A DNA stretch of 37,830 nucleotides from Chloroflexota bacterium. Lineage in GTDB: Bacteria > Chloroflexota > Anaerolineae > B4-G1. Below, in pieces: positions 29,880 to 37,162 of the stretch. Under the pieces are notes generated by a model, which saw nothing but the letters and a program-made list of their open reading frames with translations, had not been told where the DNA came from and ran no database searches. The first letter of the stretch is position 1, and the number at the start of each line of letters is the position of its first letter. The stretch spans positions 1-37,830 of the forward strand of contig DSAR01000164.1 of the NCBI GenBank assembly GCA_011046405.1, read 5' to 3'. A program made the position numbers and the translations under genes.

Positions 29880-30124
29880 CGCCCCAGGAACCACAACAAC
29901 CCGGCGACGGCCGCCATCAGGAGCAGGCCATACGCCAGCCGCTTCAGCCACAGCGCGCCCCGCACGCCGGCCCCGTGCCGTCGATGGACGGTTTCTCCCG
30001 CCGTCAGCGCCTCTTGGTGGGCCGAGGGCACGCCCTCGACGCTGCCCAACCACCAGGCGTGGGCACAATAGGCGTACTGCCCGATCTCGCTGGCCCGGAT
30101 GACGCGCTCCCCCGACGTGCCCAA
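29876..30124 (-). CDS. Cas4/Dna2-like nuclease, N-terminal half with C-terminal membrane helix
   Basis: 82 residues. The only suitable start is TTG at 30124, 1 bp after the translin stop, so translation is probably coupled. It opens with RASEIGQYAYCAHAWWL, the first part of Cas4/Dna2 nucleases, with Cys20 as the first iron-sulfur ligand, followed by a GETVHRRHG motif-I-like segment. A C-terminal hydrophobic helix (about 60-81) then ends the protein. With the next gene it would rebuild a whole Cas4-like enzyme anchored by a helical hairpin. A frameshift in the assembly or strain is the alternative: one indel at 29876-29879 would fuse the two. Confidence 0.72.
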   Translation of the reverse strand: MGTSGERVIRASEIGQYAYCAHAWWLGSVEGVPSAHQEALTAGETVHRRHGAGVRGALWLKRLAYGLLLMAAVAGLLWFLGR

Positions 30125-30125
30125 G

Positions 30126-30797
30126 CTAATCGCCTCCCACGCGGGATTCGAAATCGTTCAGGGCGCGGATCAGCCGGTCCTGTCGCAGGGTGTTGGTCAA
30201 ATCCCCCCGGGTGCGTTCCAGTACACCCCGCAGTTGGTCGACGCGCCGGCGCAAGCCGCCCGTGATCGCGTCGGGGAAATCGAAGGTCATCAGTACGTCG
30301 TAGATCCCGTCCATCACGCCCAGCAGTCGCTCCGCCTCGTCGGTGTCGCCCCGGCGCATCTCGTCCAGGCAACGACGCCGCATCTCACTGGCGGCCTCGC
30401 ACAGGCCATTGAGATAGGCCGGATAGGAAACGGTCAACGCTTCCGGCTCCGGCAGTGGATCGCCCTTGGTCAAAGCGATGGTCGCGTGGGCCTCCACCAG
30501 CTCCTTGAGGGCGTCCTGGGTATAACCGGCGTACAGCAGGTCCGGGTAATCGGCCACCGTCGCGCGCATATCGTCGGCCACGGCGTCGGCCTGGGCCAAT
30601 AGGGCCTGGGCATCGGTCCAATCGTTGCCGGTATCACCGTCAGCGATACCGGCTGTATCGTCGCGATGGCTGGCCCGGATGGCGGTGGCACACAGCCGGA
30701 TCAATTCCCGCGAGCGACGCAGGGCCTCGTCCCGCGCCTGGTTGCGGGCTTCGAAATCGGCCCGGATGCGCTCGGGTATGGCGTCCAGTTTTTCCAT
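30126..30797 (-). CDS. Translin family protein
   Basis: 223 residues, all helical. The pattern ELIRLCATAIRASHR, YPDLLYAGYTQDALKELVEA, YLNGLCEAASEMRR and IYDVLMTFDFPDAITGGLRRRVDQLR follows the translin fold. Translins form ring-shaped oligomers that bind single-stranded RNA or DNA; eukaryotic translin/TRAX (C3PO) is a ribonuclease, and archaeal homologues also process RNA. The acidic catalytic residues of TRAX cannot be verified by eye. It is sandwiched between a DUF3467 gene and a split Cas4-like nuclease, with 1 bp to the latter, suggesting they act on the same nucleic acid. Confidence 0.88.
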   Translation of the reverse strand: MEKLDAIPERIRADFEARNQARDEALRRSRELIRLCATAIRASHRDDTAGIADGDTGNDWTDAQALLAQADAVADDMRATVADYPDLLYAGYTQDALKELVEAHATIALTKGDPLPEPEALTVSYPAYLNGLCEAASEMRRRCLDEMRRGDTDEAERLLGVMDGIYDVLMTFDFPDAITGGLRRRVDQLRGVLERTRGDLTNTLRQDRLIRALNDFESRVGGD

Positions 30798-30826
30798 AGT
30801 GCTCCTTCTCGCTCAGTTCCCTCAGG

Positions 30827-31153
30827 CTATTCAGGCTTGTCGGGCGGGCGCACGCCGCCGAAGAATTGTTGGGCCAGGTTGGCGCCGGCATCGGGCATCT
30901 TGATCTCGCCGAACTGGGCCTCGTATTTCTCCAGGTTCTCGCCCAGGGCTCGCAACAGCAGTTTGGCGTGCAGAGGCGTGGTCAGGATGCGGGCGTAGAC
31001 TTTGGCCTTGGGGGTGTTGGGCAACACGCGGGCGAAGTCGATGATGATCTCCGAGGAGGAGTGGGTGATCAAGGCCAGGTTGGCGTAGGTGGCGTCCAGG
31101 TCTGGCGGCACCTCGATGTTGATTTGCATCTGACGTGGATTGGGTTTCGTCAT
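30827..31153 (-). CDS. DUF3467 family protein
   Basis: 108 residues, ATG 31153 with AAGGAG upstream. The sequence ATYANLALITHSSSEIIIDFARVLPN followed by KVYARILTTPLHAKLLLRALGENLEKYE is the DUF3467 signature. The family is small, widespread in bacteria and archaea and of unknown function. Here it stands between ssb and the translin gene on the same strand. No cofactor or catalytic motif is visible. Confidence 0.9.
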   Translation of the reverse strand: MTKPNPRQMQINIEVPPDLDATYANLALITHSSSEIIIDFARVLPNTPKAKVYARILTTPLHAKLLLRALGENLEKYEAQFGEIKMPDAGANLAQQFFGGVRPPDKPE

Positions 31154-31180
31154 TCAAATCTCCTTGTCGCGTTAACAACA

Positions 31181-31231
31181 ACACAGGCTCCTGACCGGGA
31201 GCCGTCAACTCCCTGGTCGTGGAACCTGTGT
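31181..31231 (-). other. Imperfect hairpin between ssb and the DUF3467 gene
   Basis: ACACAGGCTCCTGACCGGGAG pairs imperfectly with CTCCCTGGTCGTGGAACCTG over about 20 bp. No T-run follows on either strand, so it is more likely an RNA processing or attenuation structure, or a small element, than a full terminator. Confidence 0.45.
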
Positions 31232-31264
31232 CGATTTTCTCAATATGTGCTTTCTCAAAATGAT

Positions 31265-31684
31265 CTAGAAGGGGATTTCGTCCTCAGGTTCTGGTGGTGG
31301 TTCATCGGGTATAGGCGGGCCAGAGGCAACCGTCTCGCCGGGTCGCCCCAAGAACTTCACGGCCTGAGCGGTGACCTCGTATGAGGCGCCGGACGAACCA
31401 TCGTTACGCTGGTAAACGCGTGGCCCGCCAGTCTCACGGTCTGGGGTCAACCGTCCCTCGACAAACACCTGGCTTCCCTTCTGCAAGTATTCATTGCAGA
31501 CCTCGGCCAGCCGACGCCACGCCGTGACGCGGAACCAGGTCGTCTCCTCTCCCTGGCTGCCGTCGGTGTTGGTCCATTTCCGGTTGACGGCCATGGAGAA
31601 ATTGGTTACCGGGGTCCCATCCGGGGTATATCTCATCTCCGGATCGCGACCAAGGTTGCCGACAATAATGAGTTTTTGATACAC
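31265..31684 (-). CDS. ssb: Single-stranded DNA-binding protein
   Basis: 139 residues with one OB fold (KLIIVGNLGRDPEMRY, TNFSMAVNRKW, TWFRVTAWRRLAEV, GSQVFVEGRL). A short Pro-rich linker leads to the acidic tip EPEDEIPF that recruits partner proteins. The start is GTG at 31684, 5 nt after GGAGGG. The protein is shorter than E. coli SSB. It has its own good promoter and may transcribe through to DUF3467, translin and the nuclease. It may be the main SSB or an accessory copy; the window does not show another. Confidence 0.96.
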   Translation of the reverse strand: MYQKLIIVGNLGRDPEMRYTPDGTPVTNFSMAVNRKWTNTDGSQGEETTWFRVTAWRRLAEVCNEYLQKGSQVFVEGRLTPDRETGGPRVYQRNDGSSGASYEVTAQAVKFLGRPGETVASGPPIPDEPPPEPEDEIPF

Positions 31685-31726
31685 AATGCCCTCCTTTTTT
31701 TATCTACTAGACGAAAGCATGACGTT

Positions 31727-31755
31727 ATATTACCCTGAAAACGGGATAAAGTCAA
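31727..31755 (-). promoter_or_regulatory. Promoter of ssb
   Basis: On the minus strand TTGACT (31755-31750) and TAATAT (31732-31727) are separated by exactly 17 bp, about 43 bp upstream of the GTG start. Likely drives ssb and perhaps the downstream nucleic-acid gene group. Confidence 0.85.
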
Positions 31756-31808
31756 AATTGATTTTCGATGCTGACCGCGCGCACCGAAAAAGCCCGGTGC
31801 GTGCACCG

Positions 31809-31838
31809 AAAAAGCCCCTGTCCGGGGGACAGGGGCTT
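31809..31838 (-). terminator. Rho-independent terminator of the glutamate dehydrogenase gene
   Basis: On the minus strand a perfect 12-bp stem (AAGCCCCTGTCC/GGACAGGGGCTT, 3-nt loop) runs into a TTTTT tract. A mobile element lies between this terminator and the dehydrogenase stop codon. Confidence 0.88.
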
Positions 31839-31865
31839 GGCTTGACATCAATCGAAGCAACCGCG

Positions 31866-31950
31866 GTATCTTCTCAATAACACGGAGATATGTAGGGCGG
31901 AATGGGTGCAAGCCTCCGCCTTACTTGTGCCCCGATTTTTTGAGAAGATA
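31866..31950. mobile_element. Element family M, copy M4 (85 bp, different core)
   Basis: Ends GTATCTTCTCAATAA and TTTTTTGAGAAGATA; flanked by GCAACCGCG (31857-31865) and GCAACAGCG (31951-31959), an 8-of-9 duplication. The core is unrelated to the other copies: a GTAGGGCGGA/TCCGCCTTAC hairpin. The same ends therefore mobilise different cores. Confidence 0.8.
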
Positions 31951-31963
31951 GCAACAGCGCGCG

Positions 31964-33250
31964 TTAGACCCAACCACGGAGCTTGCAGGCCTCGGCCACG
32001 CGGGCCACGGCCACGATGTAGGCGCCCATCCGGTTGTGGACGTTGTGCTTCTGCGCCGTCTCGTGCACCCCGTGGAAGGCAGCCGTCATCTTCTTATCCA
32101 TACGCTCGTGCACGGTTTCTTCTTCCCAGTAGTAACCATAAGCGTTCTGGACCTGTTCGAAGTAGGAGACGGTCACGCCGCCGGCGTTACACAGGAAGTC
32201 GGGGATGACGTAGATATCGTGTCCGCGGAGATATTCATCCGCCTCTGGGGTCGTGGGGCCATTGGCGGCCTCTGCGAGGACTTTGACCTTGGGATGGATC
32301 CGTTTGACCGTCTCACCTGTGACGACGTTCTCGATAGCGGCGGGGATGAGCACATCTGCCTCTAATCCGATCCAGGCGTCTCCATCTAGAACCTCGTATC
32401 CGGCGTCCATCGCGGCTTCCTTATCGATTGTGCCATAGGCGTCGGTGATAGTCACGAGGAAGTGAGGGTCGATGCCGCCCTTCTTTGTATAGGTGTAGGA
32501 TGCGCGATCCTTGTGGTCCCAGCAGGAGACGCAAACTACCTGACCGCCCAGCATATCGATGTAGCCGATGGCGGCGGATTGCGCGACGTTGCCAAAGCCT
32601 TGAATGGCGGCGGTCGTCGTGCTGGCGTTGATGTCCAGGCGCTTGAGCGCTTCTCGGATGGTCACCACGGTGCCGATGCCCGTCGCTGGCCCTCTGCCGG
32701 CCGACCCACCCAGGGGCAGGGGTTTTCCTGTGATGACGCCGGGGCAGTGATAGCCTTTGATTGCTTCATATTCATCGAGCATCCACGACATAACCTGGGC
32801 ATTGGTAGCGACGTCCGGCGCGGGGATGTCTAGATCTGGCCCCAAGATGCGGCCAACTTGACGGATATAGGCACGGCTCAGACGTTCCTTTTCTCCCTCT
32901 GACATCTCCTTGGGGTTGCAGATGATGCCGCCTTTTCCACCGCCCAATGGCAGATCAGCCACGGCGGTTTTCCACGTCATCCAGGCGGCGAGGGCGCGGA
33001 CGGTATCGACCGTTTCATTGGGATGATAGCGGATGCCGCCTTTCGCTGGCCCACGAGCATCGTTGTATTGAACGCGGTAACCATGATAGACGTTGGTGGA
33101 GCCGTCGTCCATTCGCACGGGGAGCGTGACGTGCAGTTCACGCAGGGGCCAGCGCAGCAGCTCGTGCGTCGCTGAATCCAGGCCCATGATCTCCGCGGCC
33201 TGATCCAACTGCTTCTGTGCGATGGCAAAAGGATTGAGTTCTTCTAGCAT
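31964..33250 (-). CDS. gdhA: Glutamate dehydrogenase (Glu/Leu/Phe/Val family)
   Basis: 428 residues, ATG 33250 with GGAGG upstream. It interconverts glutamate and 2-oxoglutarate plus ammonia. Conserved parts are KGGIRYHP, the catalytic-Lys segment ADLPLGGGKGGI, the downstream Asp in IPAPDVATN, and the Rossmann motif IQGFGNVAQ. PDFLCNAGGVTVSYFE near the C-terminus is typical of hexameric GDHs. Cofactor preference (NAD or NADP) is not certain. It has its own terminator; its promoter lies in the 174-bp gap before gatB, where a minus-strand TATACT near 33345 is a candidate -10. Confidence 0.95.
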   Translation of the reverse strand: MLEELNPFAIAQKQLDQAAEIMGLDSATHELLRWPLRELHVTLPVRMDDGSTNVYHGYRVQYNDARGPAKGGIRYHPNETVDTVRALAAWMTWKTAVADLPLGGGKGGIICNPKEMSEGEKERLSRAYIRQVGRILGPDLDIPAPDVATNAQVMSWMLDEYEAIKGYHCPGVITGKPLPLGGSAGRGPATGIGTVVTIREALKRLDINASTTTAAIQGFGNVAQSAAIGYIDMLGGQVVCVSCWDHKDRASYTYTKKGGIDPHFLVTITDAYGTIDKEAAMDAGYEVLDGDAWIGLEADVLIPAAIENVVTGETVKRIHPKVKVLAEAANGPTTPEADEYLRGHDIYVIPDFLCNAGGVTVSYFEQVQNAYGYYWEEETVHERMDKKMTAAFHGVHETAQKHNVHNRMGAYIVAVARVAEACKLRGWV

Positions 33251-33424
33251 TCTGTTCCTCCGTTAAACTAGGATGCTTATAAAAAATCATCAACCGAGCT
33301 TCTGGTTGCGCCAAATCTCGCATAACCAATCTGTCTTAAGTATACATATTCTTTGTCAAACTATCCAGTGACACCCAACACTTCTTGTGTATGACAAATT
33401 TCGACGAAAGCGACGTGTTGCCCG

Positions 33425-34903
33425 TCATCCCTGGATCTGGGACAACTGGCGCTGGAGTAGTTCTCGCGCCACCTGTGGGTTCGCTTGCCCCCGCGTGACC
33501 CGCATCACCTGGCCCATCAGCCAGCCCAGGATCTGCTCCTTGCCCGCCAGGTATTCCGCTACTTCGTCGGGGTTGTCCGCCAAGATCCGGACGACGACGC
33601 TTTCCAACGCCGCCGTGTCCGATATTTGCGCCAGCCCCTTTTCCTCCACGACCTGCCGGGCCCGGCGGCCGCTGGCAAACATCTCGGCCAACACCTCCTT
33701 GGCCGTGTTCTGGTTGATGGTGTCATCCTCGACCAGCGCGATCAGTTCGGCCAACGCACCGGCCGGGACATGGGTCTCGCCCACGTCCTGCCCCGATTCC
33801 TTCATCAGCCGGAACAACTCGCCGGTCACCCAGTTGGCGACGACCTTGGGGGCGACGTGCACGGACTCGATGGCGGCGGTGTCTGCCATGTCTGCCGCGA
33901 CTGCCTCGAAGTAGTCGGCCACCGCCCGATCCTCCACCAGCAGGGCCGCGTCGTAATCGTCCAGGCCGTAATCGGCCACGAAGCGCGCTTGCTTGGCGTC
34001 GGGCAACTCCGGCAACTGCGCCCGTAATTCCTCCACCCAGGCCCGGTCGATCTCCAACGGCGGCAAGTCGGGCTCGGGGAAGTAGCGATAGTCGTGGGCC
34101 TCCTCCTTCCCCCGCTGGGGCACCGTCACGCCGGCCGCCTCGTCCCAGCCCACCGTCTGCTGGACGACGGTGCCACCGGCCTCCAGGGTCGCGATCTGGT
34201 TTTCGATCTCGTAGGCCACCGAGCGGGTCAGGGCGCGGAACGAGTTCAGGTTCTTGATCTCGTGGCGGGGGTTCATCACGTCGGCACCCACCGGGCGCAC
34301 GCTGACGTTGGCCTCGAAGCGTATCATGCCTTTTTCCATATCGCCGGCGTTGACGCCCAGGTAGACCAGGTAGGCGCGCAGTTTGTTGGCGTAGGCAGCG
34401 GCCTCCTCCACCGAGCGCATGTCCGGCTCGCTGACGATCTCCAGCAGCGGCACGCCGGCCCGGTTCAGATCGACGAGGCTGCCGCCGTCTCCCTGGTGGT
34501 AGAGCTTGCCGGCGTCCTCCTCCATGTGGGCGCGGGTGACGCCGATGCGCCTGGTCACGCCGTTTACCTCGATCTCCAGGTAACCGTCGACCGAGAGCGG
34601 CAGGGCGTACTGGGAGATCTGGTACCCCTTGGGCAGATCGGGGTAGAAGTAGGACTTGCGGGCGAAGCGACTGACCGGCGCGACGTCGCAGTGGAGCGCC
34701 AGGCCGGTCAGCATCCCGATCTCGATCGCGCGCCGGTTGATGACCGGCAGCGTGCCCGGCATGCCGGTGCACACCGGGCACACGTACGTGTTGGGCGCCA
34801 GATCCCCCGTATCCTCCACCACCGGGCAGGCGCAGAACATCTTGGAGGCGGTGTGAATCTGCGCGTGGACCTCCAGGCCGATGACGGGTTCGTACTTGGT
34901 CAT
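33425..34903 (-). CDS. gatB: Asp-tRNA(Asn)/Glu-tRNA(Gln) amidotransferase subunit B
   Basis: 492 residues. The ATG at 34903 follows GAGGA at 4-nt spacing and gives the standard TKYEPVIGLEVHAQ start; a GTG at 34918 would overlap the upstream stop. Zinc-site cysteines are present (CACP, CPVCTGMPG), and signature segments FYPDLPKGYQISQY, THMEEDAGK-like (RAHMEEDAGKLYH) and DLNRAGVPLLEIVSEPD follow. The C-terminal YqeY-like tail domain is complete. It binds tRNA and activates the mischarged residue for amidation. gatA and gatC are not adjacent. It follows two small genes of unrelated families. Confidence 0.97.
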   Translation of the reverse strand: MTKYEPVIGLEVHAQIHTASKMFCACPVVEDTGDLAPNTYVCPVCTGMPGTLPVINRRAIEIGMLTGLALHCDVAPVSRFARKSYFYPDLPKGYQISQYALPLSVDGYLEIEVNGVTRRIGVTRAHMEEDAGKLYHQGDGGSLVDLNRAGVPLLEIVSEPDMRSVEEAAAYANKLRAYLVYLGVNAGDMEKGMIRFEANVSVRPVGADVMNPRHEIKNLNSFRALTRSVAYEIENQIATLEAGGTVVQQTVGWDEAAGVTVPQRGKEEAHDYRYFPEPDLPPLEIDRAWVEELRAQLPELPDAKQARFVADYGLDDYDAALLVEDRAVADYFEAVAADMADTAAIESVHVAPKVVANWVTGELFRLMKESGQDVGETHVPAGALAELIALVEDDTINQNTAKEVLAEMFASGRRARQVVEEKGLAQISDTAALESVVVRILADNPDEVAEYLAGKEQILGWLMGQVMRVTRGQANPQVARELLQRQLSQIQG

Positions 34904-34914
34904 ATTGTCCTCAC

Positions 34915-35283
34915 TCACTCTGTCGATGGTCCAGCAAGGCCCGCTATCCGCAACAACGTATCGGACATCTGCCGAGCACGCAACGCCAGAATCGACCGGG
35001 CTTGATCCACAGGCCAGCTTCTATGCCATGCCAGTATTTCTCGCTGCATTGAGGCCAAGTCCATCTGGAATGCAAGCCCCATCGCAGGCTCAATCGCAGG
35101 CCCAGTCGAAGAGGCGCTCCACTCGATTAGCAAGGCGGCTTCTCGTAGGAGATGATTGACAACGGCATCATGTTCTGGATGTATGCAGCGCGAGGATAAC
35201 CGCGCCAGGGTAGAGGCCAGATTTCCCATCTGTTGGGGCCAGGCCATGTGCTGATACCGCTCCCGAAACGGTTGTCTATTCAT
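34915..35283 (-). CDS. Hypothetical protein coupled to DUF5674
   Basis: 122 residues, not recognised. It is predicted helical, with a His/Arg-rich first half (MNRQPFRERYQHMAWPQQMG) and Leu-rich helices; there are no signal peptide or metal motifs. The ATG overlaps the DUF5674 stop by 4 bp (ATGA), and its own stop overlaps a possible GTG start of gatB, so all three may be translationally coupled. Codon use looks less GC-biased than that of gatB and the aminotransferase, suggesting later arrival. Confidence 0.7.
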   Translation of the reverse strand: MNRQPFRERYQHMAWPQQMGNLASTLARLSSRCIHPEHDAVVNHLLREAALLIEWSASSTGPAIEPAMGLAFQMDLASMQREILAWHRSWPVDQARSILALRARQMSDTLLRIAGLAGPSTE

Positions 35284-35621
35284 ACCGCTATCTTCATAAG
35301 TTGCCTCACGATCATCTCAACCTGCTCTCGTGTATCGCTATCTTGAATCTCCATCCCATAGTTCTGCTGACGGGGTCTAATGTTGATCAGTGCCTCAAAG
35401 GTCACCTCTCGGGTATGCGGATACCAATCTGCTCCCCATATATTTTCTTGTTGGCTGCCATCTTCTAGAAGCAGCTGTTCACAATCAGCATGCAATTCCC
35501 CGCCACCGGCCAATACTTCTCTTTCTACATCGACAGCCAGCTTGATGAACAACCCGTCAAACATCTCAAGCATCTCAGCAACTTGCTTAGACGTCGCTCG
35601 CTCTCGGATTATGTGAATCAT
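35280..35621 (-). CDS. DUF5674 family protein
   Basis: 113 residues. The pattern IRERATSKQVAEMLEMFDGLF, KLAVDVEREVLAGGGELHADCE, LLEDGSQQENIWGADWYP and EALINIRPRQ matches DUF5674, a family of unknown function seen in Chloroflexota and cyanobacteria. A conserved His-Ala-Asp-Cys and acidic cluster could bind metal (inference). The ATG is 19 bp after the aminotransferase stop and has only a weak Shine-Dalgarno. The two-gene, overlapping arrangement with the next protein resembles a toxin-antitoxin pair, but nothing proves it. Confidence 0.82.
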   Translation of the reverse strand: MIHIIRERATSKQVAEMLEMFDGLFIKLAVDVEREVLAGGGELHADCEQLLLEDGSQQENIWGADWYPHTREVTFEALINIRPRQQNYGMEIQDSDTREQVEMIVRQLMKIAV

Positions 35622-35640
35622 AATCTGACCAAATAACTCT

Positions 35641-36810
35641 CTATCCGTGCCGGCGCACGAAGCGCTGCAATCGCTCCAGGGCTTCCTCGATCTTCTCGTA
35701 GGCGGTGGCGTAGGAACAGCGCACGTGTCCCTTGCCGGCCTCGCCGAAGGCGCTGCCGGGCACCACGGCCACTCGCTCCTCGTGCAACAGCTTCTCGGCG
35801 AACTCGTTCTCGTCCATGCCCGTTATCTCGATGCACGGGAAGGCGTAGAACGCGCCCCGCGGCTCGAAGCAGTTGAGGCCGATCTCGTTCATCCCGCTGA
35901 TGATCAGGCGGCGACGGCGGTCGTACTCGGCCACCATCTCCTCGACGTAGGGCTCACCCTCTTTCAGCGCCGCCAGGGCCGCGTACTGGGAGACGGAGGG
36001 CGCGCACATGATCGTGTACTGGTGCACCCGCCGCATCATCCCCAGGATCTCGGCCGGGGCCGCGATGTAGCCGATGCGCCAACCGGTCATGGCGTAGGCC
36101 TTGGAAAAGCCCTGCAACAGCACGGTGCGGCTGTACATCCCCGGCAGGCTGGGGAAGCAGACGTGATCGACGCCGTAGACCAGGCGGTCGTAGATCTCGT
36201 CGGAGATGACCAGCAGGTCGTGCTGCTTGGCCACGGCCGCGATCTCGTTGAGCCGCTCGCGGCTCATCACCGCCCCCGTGGGGTTGTTGGGGTAGCCGAT
36301 CAATAGGGCCTTGGTGCGCGAATTGACCGCCGCCTCGATCTCGTCGGCGGTGACCTGGAAGTTGTGTTCCAGCTTGGTGGGCACCATCACCGGCTTGCCC
36401 CCGGCGAAGATGACCTCCGGGGCGTAGGAGACGAAACAGGGTTCCGGGATGATGACCTCGTCGCCGGGGTCCAGCGTGGCCGCCAGGGCCAGGTAGAGCG
36501 CCTCCGAAACGCCGACGGTGACCAGGATCTCGCTGGCCGGATTGTAGGTCTGGCCGTACATCCGGTCCAGGTGCTCGGCAATGGCCCGCCGCAGTTCCAG
36601 GAGCCCGGAGTTGGAGGAGTAGTGGGTCTCCCCCCGTTCCAGGGCCTCGATCCCGGCTCGGATGATGGGCTCCGGGGTTTCGAAGTCGGGCTCCCCGATG
36701 CCCAGGCTGATGACGTCGTCCATCGTGGCGGCGATGTCGAAAAAGCGCCGGATGCCCGAGGGCGGAACGGTCGACAGGCGTTCTGAGACGAAATTACGGA
36801 CGCGATGCAT
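35641..36810 (-). CDS. PLP-dependent class I/II aminotransferase
   Basis: 389 residues, fold type I; ATG 36810 with GGAGGTAA upstream. Pyridoxal-phosphate binding residues are evident: NNPTGA (175-180), DEIYDRL (Asp204, Tyr207), SKAYAMTGWR with Lys237 as the Schiff-base lysine, and a C-terminal Arg in VRCSYAT. The sequence style (ISLGIGEPDFETPEPI) is that of aspartate/alanine or aromatic aminotransferases of the I-gamma group. Substrate cannot be assigned. Probable co-transcription with the two small genes and gatB. Confidence 0.95.
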   Translation of the reverse strand: MHRVRNFVSERLSTVPPSGIRRFFDIAATMDDVISLGIGEPDFETPEPIIRAGIEALERGETHYSSNSGLLELRRAIAEHLDRMYGQTYNPASEILVTVGVSEALYLALAATLDPGDEVIIPEPCFVSYAPEVIFAGGKPVMVPTKLEHNFQVTADEIEAAVNSRTKALLIGYPNNPTGAVMSRERLNEIAAVAKQHDLLVISDEIYDRLVYGVDHVCFPSLPGMYSRTVLLQGFSKAYAMTGWRIGYIAAPAEILGMMRRVHQYTIMCAPSVSQYAALAALKEGEPYVEEMVAEYDRRRRLIISGMNEIGLNCFEPRGAFYAFPCIEITGMDENEFAEKLLHEERVAVVPGSAFGEAGKGHVRCSYATAYEKIEEALERLQRFVRRHG

Positions 36811-36935
36811 AACTAGATTACCTCCATTTCATGTGGTGAATAAGAAAACTGTGAGATTTACTGCCTGACACCGATCTGCTATCACGAATCGCACGAATAA
36901 ACGAATTTCACGAATGCTTTTTCACAATTCGAGGT

Positions 36936-37084
36936 GGCTCTCTGGTAGTTCGCCTGGTTGGCTTAGCAAATGGTCAATTTTTCGCCACGAATTACACGAA
37001 TTGTCACTAATCTTGGGGGGTTTCGTGTTAATTCGTGCAATTCGTGGCTAATCACTCAGCGCGGCCATGCGAAATCCCAAAGAA
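36936..37084. repeat. Dispersed repeat R, copy C
   Basis: 149 bp, nearly identical to copy A at 6220-6366 across the full length, including GGCTCTCTGGTAGTTCG and GCGGCCATGCGAAATCCCAA. Together with CACGAAT-type fragments on both sides it fills the roughly 350-bp gap between the DUF362 and aminotransferase genes; no gene lies in that gap. Confidence 0.88.
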
Positions 37085-37162
37085 CCTTCGAGGTCAAAAT
37101 TCGCGTCATTTGTCCATTCGTGTCATTCGTGATCCAGGAATTTTAGATACTGAAACTGGGAA

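Noticed and set aside
29358..30124. Cas4-like genes as part of a CRISPR-Cas locus
   Set aside because: No array, cas1, cas2 or effector gene is present within the window; the neighbours are translin, DUF3467 and ssb.
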